Part shown: one piece after another, positions 26,630 to 33,521 of the stretch
Position numbering within the stretch: the stretch's first letter is position 1
Layout: each line of letters begins with the position of its first letter
DNA from: Acidimicrobiales bacterium
GTDB taxonomy: Bacteria > Actinomycetota > Acidimicrobiia > Acidimicrobiales > JAKAVM01
Assembly (NCBI GenBank): GCA_027452005.1
Contig: DAIDHF010000001.1
Coordinates: 21,400 to 85,399, forward strand
DNA length: 64,000 nucleotides
Direction of reading: 5' to 3'
Program-made: the position numbers and the translations under genes
Notes under the pieces: generated by a model
What the model was told of the DNA's origin: nothing
The model's input: only the letters and a program-made list of their open reading frames with translations
Databases searched by the model: none

Positions 26630-28219
26630 GTGGGAAACAGTCGCTTGACCAGGTTTGCTATACCGTCAATTGCATTAATAGTAATCTCGCTCGTGTTATA
26701 CTTGGAGCCCGAACAACGTCCTGGAGCGAGTTTGTCGTCGGGTTCGATCGGAGTCGCACGGGCAGTGAAGTTTACGCCAGCCGCACCTCCAGGAAGCACG
26801 GGTATAACAGTCTCGGGAATCCGATGTAAAGCCGGTGTCCGACAGGTTACCTGGAGTCAGTACAGCCCTATTTGTGTGCCTGTTTACCGGGGGAATAACG
26901 GAGGAGTTAGCGCTCCGGGCGTGACTTCTAAGTCGATTAATATTACGTATCGTTTGGCATCGTCATTCGTCCTCAATACCATTTACTCATTCCTCCCTAA
27001 GTCGGTTATTGGGACCAACGCAGAGGCCGTAACAACACTTAACTCCTATATAAAAGTGTTCAATAAAGACTTTGAACTTTATGGGAGACAGGTAAAGCTT
27101 CAGACATTTCAAGGGGCCGGAAATTTTATAGACGAACTGACCGGGGCTGGTCAGCAAGCAGCCCAAGAGGACGCCCTGCGCGAACAACAGATGAATACCT
27201 TTGCTGACGACTCTCTTGCTGATTCGAGTCCAGTGTTTATCAATAATCTAGCCTCACACGGTATTATTTCATTTACCCTTTGGCCGCCGAGTTCTCAATG
27301 GTTTAGCAAGAGTTCACCCTACGCGTATGCAACCGGGCTCAACTGTGACCGAAGGAATCGAGGAGCTGCAGCTATAATTGCCAAAAAGCTAGAGGGCAAT
27401 ACGGATATATTTACTCAAGACCCAAACTTGCTAGGTAAAAAAAGATCTATTGCCTATATCTATCAGTCGACGCCTTATGAGTCCCCTTGCGAACAAACCT
27501 TGATGTCGTCTATTAGAAAAGACAAGGGAAGCCCAATTAGTAAGTATAGCTATACGTTTGATTTGGCAACGTTTTTTTCTCAGACCTCGTCAATTATTGC
27601 GAGACTCAAAGCATCAGGGATAACAACTGTTGTCATGGCCGTTGATCCAGTCTCGCCAACCTTATTCATGAACGCAGCGGCCCAGCAAGGTTACTTTCCC
27701 GAGTGGGTTATGCTTCCGATTTTTGGAAACGGGTATATGAACGCTGATCCTCTTGGAAGACTGCCAAATCAGGAAGAAATGAAAAATGCCCTTGCGATTG
27801 GAGATGCGGATTCTAACTCATTTACCCAGGAGGCCTACAAGGTATTCAAAATGGGGTGCCCTGACAAAAACACTTGCGATCCGCTCCCACCGTTTTCTCT
27901 AGGTATCGCTTATTCAACAATGCTTATGTTATTTTCGGCAATACAAAGTGCCGGACCAGACTTGACCGCTAATAGTTTTGAGAGTCACCTACATCTTTTA
28001 CCGGGAGGACCAGCAAGTGGGATGTTTGGGCAATGGAGTTTTGTAAATAATGCCACGCAACCTGTGTCAAGTTTTCAGCTACTGAAATGGAATCCGAAGC
28101 AAGTCAGCCCTCTTGACGGATTACCAGGTGCTTTTGTGGCCTGCGACAATTCCAAGGTGTATAGATATAACGTTCCCGGAACAGTGTCTAGGGGCCAACC
28201 TAGTTGTCCTCCCCTGTAG
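26630..28219 (+). CDS. Membrane-anchored branched-chain-amino-acid-type substrate-binding protein
   Basis: A 529-residue protein with an N-terminal signal-anchor helix (RFAIPSIALIVISLVLYL, about 8-25). The rest fits type I periplasmic-binding folds of the LivJ/Peripla_BP_6 kind: GVTSKSINITYRL at the first strand, YGRQVKLQTFQGAGN, and later IIARLKASGITTVVMAVDP, GYFPEWVMLPIFG and a run ending FGQWSFVNNA. There is no lipobox Cys at the N-terminus. No ABC permease or ATPase genes are adjacent, so it may act as a sensor or use distant transport genes. It ends three bases from the convergent chemosensory operon. Confidence 0.7.
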   Translation: MGNSRLTRFAIPSIALIVISLVLYLEPEQRPGASLSSGSIGVARAVKFTPAAPPGSTGITVSGIRCKAGVRQVTWSQYSPICVPVYRGNNGGVSAPGVTSKSINITYRLASSFVLNTIYSFLPKSVIGTNAEAVTTLNSYIKVFNKDFELYGRQVKLQTFQGAGNFIDELTGAGQQAAQEDALREQQMNTFADDSLADSSPVFINNLASHGIISFTLWPPSSQWFSKSSPYAYATGLNCDRRNRGAAAIIAKKLEGNTDIFTQDPNLLGKKRSIAYIYQSTPYESPCEQTLMSSIRKDKGSPISKYSYTFDLATFFSQTSSIIARLKASGITTVVMAVDPVSPTLFMNAAAQQGYFPEWVMLPIFGNGYMNADPLGRLPNQEEMKNALAIGDADSNSFTQEAYKVFKMGCPDKNTCDPLPPFSLGIAYSTMLMLFSAIQSAGPDLTANSFESHLHLLPGGPASGMFGQWSFVNNATQPVSSFQLLKWNPKQVSPLDGLPGAFVACDNSKVYRYNVPGTVSRGQPSCPPL

Positions 28220-28222
28220 CTG

Positions 28223-29683
28223 TTAGTAGAGTTTTTCTATAAAATCCTCAGGGTCTTCAATAAGTTCAATTATTTGAGCACCCAGCCTACGTCCCATTCT
28301 CACTGCCTTTACGGTTGCTAATGGACGGTTCTTTGCTGTCATGAGCAATTTAGAGCCGATTTGGGAGCCAAGGTGAATAAGTGTCCCTTCCGAAAATTCT
28401 GCCACGTCGTCAATAACGCGCACTATCGATGGGAAGTGAACCGATAGTTCCACGGGAAGATTTGGAACGGTGTCAGCAATTGTTGGTTCATTTCCTGAAG
28501 CGTGGATTCCATGTGCGGCGTCTTCTGCCATTGCAAATAGAACCGGCTGAAGAGGAACAACTGGAAAGCAAATAGAGGCGTCAAACGTACTACCGGCAAC
28601 TGTCACAGTCATCCAAGCCACGATCCAGGTAAGTGAAATTGTTACCCCCTCCATCATAAACTTTTCCGTCACGTGTCGCACTACATGAGGACGGACTGGG
28701 TAATGCTGAGAAATCGAGTCGGCAAGTTCTTGGATCACGGCCGTGACAACCGGTGCCATCAACGCGACATCGAGATCGGTCATCGTCCTCTTCTTGGAGG
28801 TTGGTAGCTCCGATCCACTTAGTCGGCTATCAAGACATTTTGACGAGAGCCCAGGAGAAAAGGTAATAACAAACTGACTCGCCAACGGGTCTAAGCGAAA
28901 AGTCGTTATAAAAGCATTTGCGTCAATATTAGTCGAGTAATCATCCCAACCTTGATGGTGAAGCTGTACCAATTTTATATGAACAGGAGCTTGTAGAATC
29001 TCGGTCATGGTCGCCGCAGCACCCTTGGTGAAGATATTCAAGTTAGAACGCAATGCATTTAGCTGAGACCGTTCCACTCCTTTTGGTTTATGGAAGTCGT
29101 ATAACCGGATAAGTTTGCCGTCCACAAATTGTAGGTCTCGCGCTGCGGATTCTGCGCCGATCTCCATGAGGAGATCAATAAGTTCCCGTTCTCCGGGAAC
29201 GTCTAGGAGAGATAAGGTTGCCCGGGTCTCAGGAAATCCTTCCACCTCAATGGAGTAGGTAACCATTGGAAGCTCAGCATGCTGCATTCGACTCCATATT
29301 GGAAGGTCAATGCGTTGCACGCTGTGCAAAAGAACACGTGGATAAGACTTACCTGCGAACAACACGTTCATGACGTTGGCAACTTCTTTGTAGTTGTCCC
29401 AGAGGTCCAAATCTAGCGCACCCTTATAGATAGCGTCCTCGCTCTCTCTTGGGCTTTGTCCAGCTAGTGCAACAGCCATGACAGCGGTAAAATTCAGGTC
29501 AGCTGCAACAGCTCCCACTGGGTGGCCGTCTGCGTCTGTATGTATTGAGAGTGAGTACGCGGACGTTTTTGAACTATCGGCTTGCTCGTGAACCTCAATC
29601 TGTACGCCCAATAGTGTCTGAAACATCTCAGCAACAGCCTTTTCATTGGCAAGATTTGCTAACACGGCACTATCAAAGTTCAT
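28223..29683 (-). CDS. CheC-like / FliM-like / FliN(SpoA)-like fusion protein
   Basis: A 486-residue protein with three parts. Residues 1-165 resemble CheC/CheX phosphatases and carry D-x3-E-x2-N (Asp96, Glu100, Asn103), the residues that dephosphorylate CheY-P. Residues about 203-390 match the FliM middle domain in pattern (APVHIKLVQLHHQGWDDY, FRLDPLASQFVITFSPGL, ICFPVVPLQPVLFAM). Residues about 405-486 look like a FliN/SpoA domain (PNLPVELSVHFPSIVRVIDD). FliM and FliY bind CheY-P at the flagellar switch. No flagellar genes are here, and the locus faces type IV pilus genes. It is two bases after cheY. Assignments are by eye, and the three-domain order is new to me. Confidence 0.75.
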   Translation of the reverse strand: MNFDSAVLANLANEKAVAEMFQTLLGVQIEVHEQADSSKTSAYSLSIHTDADGHPVGAVAADLNFTAVMAVALAGQSPRESEDAIYKGALDLDLWDNYKEVANVMNVLFAGKSYPRVLLHSVQRIDLPIWSRMQHAELPMVTYSIEVEGFPETRATLSLLDVPGERELIDLLMEIGAESAARDLQFVDGKLIRLYDFHKPKGVERSQLNALRSNLNIFTKGAAATMTEILQAPVHIKLVQLHHQGWDDYSTNIDANAFITTFRLDPLASQFVITFSPGLSSKCLDSRLSGSELPTSKKRTMTDLDVALMAPVVTAVIQELADSISQHYPVRPHVVRHVTEKFMMEGVTISLTWIVAWMTVTVAGSTFDASICFPVVPLQPVLFAMAEDAAHGIHASGNEPTIADTVPNLPVELSVHFPSIVRVIDDVAEFSEGTLIHLGSQIGSKLLMTAKNRPLATVKAVRMGRRLGAQIIELIEDPEDFIEKLY

Positions 29684-29685
29684 GA

Positions 29686-30045
29686 TTATAGAATGCCTTG
29701 AAGGGCTTCGGTCAAAATTTCCGGCGTAAATGGCTTGGTTACAAAGCAGTTCGCGCCGGCCTGAGTTGCCATTGACTTCATCTCATCACTTGCCTCGGTG
29801 GTAATAAATCCGTACTTGCCAACGTAGCCCTGAGATTTGAGCTCAAGTAGAAGTTCATAACCAGTCATGCCTGGCATGTTCCAGTCAGCTAGTATAAGGT
29901 CTGGAGAAAAGTCGGAGACCACCTTTATGGCCTCCATTCCGGTTCCGGCCTCCTCTAAGACCAAATCTGGTAGTCCAATTTGTCTAAGTGATCGTGTTAC
30001 GATCATCCTCATCGCCTTGGAATCGTCTACAACAAGTACTTTCAC
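29686..30045 (-). CDS. cheY: CheY-type single-domain response regulator
   Basis: A 119-residue receiver domain with no output domain. The phosphoacceptor is Asp54 in LILADWNMPGMTGYELL, the acidic pair is Asp7/Asp8 (VLVVDDS), and the conserved Lys is in CFVTKPFTPE. It probably carries the CheA signal to the motor, in this locus perhaps to the FliM-like protein encoded two bases downstream or to the pilus ATPases. It is 66 nt after cheX on the same strand. Confidence 0.93.
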   Translation of the reverse strand: MKVLVVDDSKAMRMIVTRSLRQIGLPDLVLEEAGTGMEAIKVVSDFSPDLILADWNMPGMTGYELLLELKSQGYVGKYGFITTEASDEMKSMATQAGANCFVTKPFTPEILTEALQGIL

Positions 30046-30111
30046 GTCATGCTCCTGGATGCGTCCTGGCTAACTTTTGCCATATAATTCTAAACCAAGT
30101 TGGGGTCATTA

Positions 30112-30594
30112 TTATTTATTTTCCCACAAACCGATCGAAAGTGGTTCGCCTTCCCATTCTAGATGGACCTCGACCACTTGAACTTCGCTAATCTTGTCCT
30201 CTAGGCCCGGTGGAAGGTTATCTGCAAATGATCCGATCCCGGCTACTCCCGGTAAGGATAGGTTGCAGGGCGACGGAAAGAGGGCTTTAATATTTCCCCC
30301 AATGATGTTTGTAAATTCGCCTACGGCATCTGATAACTCATCATCTTCGACATCAATTTCAGATTTACCAAACATTCCGGCCGCTATATGTTTGGCTGCC
30401 TGAACTGAGCATGAAATTCGAACGGAACCATGCCAATTTCCGGTTATCTCGATAAAGGCCAGAACTGCCGTCTCGTGCTTCTCGTCGAATCCGAATACAC
30501 TCGTAAGTTCACCGGCATCTTCAAGAATCGACGACCAAACCTCTTGAGCAATCTCAACAATTGTGGCGTCCGATGGGATAAGAACTTCGGTCAC
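30112..30594 (-). CDS. cheX: CheX-like CheY-P phosphatase
   Basis: A 160-residue protein whose core SDAVGEFTNIIGGNIKALFP contains the CheC/CheX/FliY phosphatase pattern D-x3-E-x2-N (Asp89, Glu93, Asn96). The surrounding beta strands (AVLAFIEITGNWHGSVRISC and VEVHLEWEGEPLSIGLW) fit the fold. It should dephosphorylate CheY-P and end the signal. It starts at the last base of the second cheY gene, so coupling is likely. Together with the FliM-like gene the locus carries two candidate phosphatase domains. Confidence 0.85.
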   Translation of the reverse strand: MTEVLIPSDATIVEIAQEVWSSILEDAGELTSVFGFDEKHETAVLAFIEITGNWHGSVRISCSVQAAKHIAAGMFGKSEIDVEDDELSDAVGEFTNIIGGNIKALFPSPCNLSLPGVAGIGSFADNLPPGLEDKISEVQVVEVHLEWEGEPLSIGLWENK

Positions 30595-30998
30595 TAGCTT
30601 TCTCCTTGGTTACCTTTTGTTTGAATATTCATTACGGCGATTCCAAGCAATTCGAGTTTTTCCTGGACGGCATCTTTGGTAAATGGTTTCATAATATACT
30701 CATTGGCACCTGCTGCCAAAGCTTGAACAATATGGTGTTGATCACTTTCCGTGCTAACCATCATGATCGCCATTGGACGCCATTCTGGCCGCCGTCGAAC
30801 TGCGGACACAAACTGTAATCCGTCCATGATAGGCATATGCCAGTCTACTAGGGCGATATCTGGGAGTGGTCCAACTTCCAAGAGTGCAAGAGCGCTTTTA
30901 CCATCTCCTGCCTGACTCACCTGAGCCCCCAACTGCGTAAGTATGCGCGCCAAAATCGATCGCATGGATCGTGAGTCGTCGACCACTAGTGCAATCAC
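30594..30998 (-). CDS. cheY: CheY-type single-domain response regulator (second copy)
   Basis: A 134-residue receiver domain. The phosphoacceptor is Asp52 in IALVDWHMPIMDGLQFV, the acidic pair is in ALVVDDSRSMR, and the Lys is in EYIMKPFTKDAV. It is clearly different in sequence from the other CheY of this locus, so the two may have separate roles, for example one output and one phosphate sink. Its ATG overlaps the cheR stop by four bases, and its stop touches the cheX start. Confidence 0.92.
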   Translation of the reverse strand: MIALVVDDSRSMRSILARILTQLGAQVSQAGDGKSALALLEVGPLPDIALVDWHMPIMDGLQFVSAVRRRPEWRPMAIMMVSTESDQHHIVQALAAGANEYIMKPFTKDAVQEKLELLGIAVMNIQTKGNQGES

Positions 30999-31825
30999 TG
31001 ACTTCCCCTTTTTTGGTAGTAGGTGGTGCCACTGCTTTGGACCGGCAAAATATCTTCTGCAAGACCTAAGGTGGTTTCAGTTGATCCAAGCAATAGGTAT
31101 CCTCCATCGTTTAGTTTTCCCCAAATTGAGCTTAGAACTTGCCTTTTGGTTGGAACGTCGAAGTAGATCAATACGTTCCTAAGAAGGATCAGATCGTACT
31201 TACCCGATGGGAGCCAGTCGTGGACCAAATTGAGGGTTGAAAATTTAGTCCGTTTACGCAAGGCGTCTGAGATCTGAAACTTTGCTCCTTGGCGGTGAAA
31301 GTACTCGGCCAGCAACATTGCAGGCAATCCCCGATTCATTTCAAGTGCCGTGAAGACACCCTCTTTGGCTCGAGAAATTGCTTTTTCACTTAAATCTGTG
31401 CCAATCAATTTGAGGTCCCAGTCACTTGTCTCCGGGAAAAAGTAATCCAACAGCATGGCAACCGAGTACAGCTCCTGGCCTGTTGAACTAGCGGCACTCC
31501 AGATTGCGAGCTGTCGATCAAGAGATTTGCGGGAGATAAGCTCCGGAAAGACTAGATCTTTCATGAGGTCAAATGGGTGAACATCTCGGTACCAGGAAGT
31601 CTCCCCGGTGGCCATGCACTCAACGAGGCGAGTCTGGAGTGATTCATCGGAGGATTCCATGGCATGGCCAATCAGATCATTTCCCGATGGAAATCCTAAC
31701 TCACGAGCAAGAACCCCAAGTCGTGCTTCAACCAAGTACTCTTGGTCCTGGGCTAACACGATTCCAGATCTCTTGAAAACTAGGTCGCGCAAAAATGGAA
31801 AGCAGGTTGCGGTGGTGGGACCCAT
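30995..31825 (-). CDS. cheR: Chemotaxis protein methyltransferase CheR
   Basis: Methylates glutamates of chemoreceptors using SAM. The 276-residue product has the N-terminal helical domain (FLRDLVFKRSGIVLAQDQEY), then ECMATGETSWYRDVHPFDLM (the T-x-F/W-R pattern). The SAM-binding core is AIWSAASSTGQELYSVAMLL, followed by KLIGTDLSEKAISRAKEGVF and DLILLRNVLIYFDVPTKRQV. All are standard for CheR. The ATG overlaps the cheB stop as TAATG. It implies that at least one MCP is reversibly methylated. Confidence 0.95.
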   Translation of the reverse strand: MGPTTATCFPFLRDLVFKRSGIVLAQDQEYLVEARLGVLARELGFPSGNDLIGHAMESSDESLQTRLVECMATGETSWYRDVHPFDLMKDLVFPELISRKSLDRQLAIWSAASSTGQELYSVAMLLDYFFPETSDWDLKLIGTDLSEKAISRAKEGVFTALEMNRGLPAMLLAEYFHRQGAKFQISDALRKRTKFSTLNLVHDWLPSGKYDLILLRNVLIYFDVPTKRQVLSSIWGKLNDGGYLLLGSTETTLGLAEDILPVQSSGTTYYQKRGSQ

Positions 31826-32967
31826 TAAGCCCTTAGAGATTTCCTAGAACCTGCCTGAACAAGTCGGGTAATGGCTCCTGCAATCTCCCCAAGAGGAAGA
31901 ATTTCACTGGCTAAACCGGCTTTGGCGACAGCTCCAGGCATGCCCCAGACTAGGGAACTTGCGCTATCTTGAACAACAACCGTCCCGCCTGTTTCAACAA
32001 GTTTAGTCGAGCCTGCAAGACCATCCTCGCCCATCCCGGTCAAGATAACCGATAGGACTGCTCCACCCCATACCGAGATGGCACTACGCAACAAGACATC
32101 TACGGCTGGTTTTACGGAATGTTCTGGAGGATCATCAAGAGCGGTGGCAAATATCTCAGCTCCGATTCTTTTGACCCCCATGTGAATACCTCCGGCGGCA
32201 ATATACACGCTTCCAGACTTTACCCTCATTCCAGAACTCACCTCGACAACGCGCAAGTGGGACTTGGTATCGAGCCGGTCGGCCAGCATCTGGGTAAATA
32301 CCGGGGGCATATGTTGAACGACCAGGACAGGAACGGAAAGATCCTGTGGGAAAAGGGGGATCACCTCAGCCAACGCGTTTGGTCCTCCGGTTGATGACCC
32401 AATTACTACGGCGTCTATTCTGTTGATCTTTAGGGTTCGCGTAGTCGGCCCTGAAGTTGAAGGACTAGATGCTCGAACTGGTTGGACCTGAGGCCGTGGG
32501 GCATAGTTGACCTTGAGGTGGCTTGGGCGGGCTAAAGTTCTTATCAACGGTACAAGCCGTGAAGTTACAGCCTCTGTAGCTGCCTCCCTGCCCCCTTCTT
32601 TGTGCGGTTTAGTAACGTAATCAGTGGCCCCTAGAGCTAATGCTTCAAGGGTAACTGAGGCACTCTTTTCCGTAAGGGTAGAGAACATTACCACAGGAAG
32701 ATCTTGGTATTTTTTTCGAATTGCCTTGAGGGTTTCTATTCCATCCATCTCTGGCATCTCTACGTCCAATAGAACAATATCGGGCTTGATATTGTCGATG
32801 CGTTCAATGGCCTGAATCCCGTTGTGAGCCGAACCAGCAACCCTCATGCCGTCTTGACCGTCAACTATAGATTGGACCAACCACCGGGTAACGGCTGAGT
32901 CGTCGACCACCATAACGCGAATATCTTCACTGTTGGATTCAACTTCTGAGTTCGTACTAGTTGTCAT
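31825..32967 (-). CDS. cheB: Protein-glutamate methylesterase/deamidase CheB
   Basis: Removes methyl groups from receptors when phosphorylated. The 380-residue product has an N-terminal receiver (Asp68 in IVLLDVEMPEMDG), a Pro/Ser-rich linker (about 148-182) and a C-terminal methylesterase. The Ser is in VVIGSSTGGPNAL (Ser192), the His in VVQHMPPVF (His219) and the Asp in GMGEDGLAGSTKL. It starts with ATG and overlaps the cheW end by 11 nt. With CheR it gives the adaptation arm of the pathway. Confidence 0.96.
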   Translation of the reverse strand: MTTSTNSEVESNSEDIRVMVVDDSAVTRWLVQSIVDGQDGMRVAGSAHNGIQAIERIDNIKPDIVLLDVEMPEMDGIETLKAIRKKYQDLPVVMFSTLTEKSASVTLEALALGATDYVTKPHKEGGREAATEAVTSRLVPLIRTLARPSHLKVNYAPRPQVQPVRASSPSTSGPTTRTLKINRIDAVVIGSSTGGPNALAEVIPLFPQDLSVPVLVVQHMPPVFTQMLADRLDTKSHLRVVEVSSGMRVKSGSVYIAAGGIHMGVKRIGAEIFATALDDPPEHSVKPAVDVLLRSAISVWGGAVLSVILTGMGEDGLAGSTKLVETGGTVVVQDSASSLVWGMPGAVAKAGLASEILPLGEIAGAITRLVQAGSRKSLRA

Positions 32968-33496
32968 TTACGTTTACCACCTTAGTGGTATCGAGGATAA
33001 GTAGTAATCTCCCGGCCAATTTATAGGTACCCGTGCAAAGTCGACGGATCTGGGGTGAAACGGTTTGGGGCACTGGTTCAAATTCCTCAACGGTAGGTTC
33101 TACTACGTCTCTAGTTCTGTCTACCAGCAGGCTAATTACCTCGTCTTTGTGACGAATCACTGCGTTCATAGCAAAAGCTCCCTCTGGGCGCCGTTCCAGC
33201 CCAAGCCGAGTACGCAGATCGAGTGCCGTGACAATCTGACCTCGAAGATTGATAAGGCCCTTTACTCCGCCGGGAGCAAGGGGCACAAAGGTCATCTGCT
33301 GATGTCTCAGAACTTCTTGTACGAGTTTAACCTCGATTCCTACCAGCAAATCAACGACTTCAAAAGTACAGTATTGAATTTTGGCAGATTGGTCACCGAT
33401 TCCGTTGGAAGATATGCCTTTATCGGTGGTCAAAAGCTGAGATTGAGGCATTTCAAAATTTGCAGGTACTGCATTTCCATTTCCGGACGCCGTCAT
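32957..33496 (-). CDS. cheW: Coupling protein CheW
   Basis: Adaptor that links receptors to CheA. The 179-residue product has a 35-residue leader and a single CheW domain: YCTFEVVDLLVGIEVKLVQE, then LAPGGVKGLINLRGQIVTAL with the NLRG core, VISLLVDRTRDVVE, and CTGTYKLAGRLLLILDTTKV at the end. The length is slightly above the family norm because of the leader. ATG 33496 follows the cheA stop by 25 nt, and the 3' end overlaps cheB. Confidence 0.94.
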   Translation of the reverse strand: MTASGNGNAVPANFEMPQSQLLTTDKGISSNGIGDQSAKIQYCTFEVVDLLVGIEVKLVQEVLRHQQMTFVPLAPGGVKGLINLRGQIVTALDLRTRLGLERRPEGAFAMNAVIRHKDEVISLLVDRTRDVVEPTVEEFEPVPQTVSPQIRRLCTGTYKLAGRLLLILDTTKVVNVNDN

Positions 33497-33521
33497 CTAG
33501 ATAATCCCAAACTTCCAGGTA

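Noticed and set aside
28223..29683. Reading the FliM-like gene as a plain flagellar FliM or FliY
   Set aside because: It carries an additional N-terminal CheC-like domain, and no flagellar structural or export gene lies in the window.
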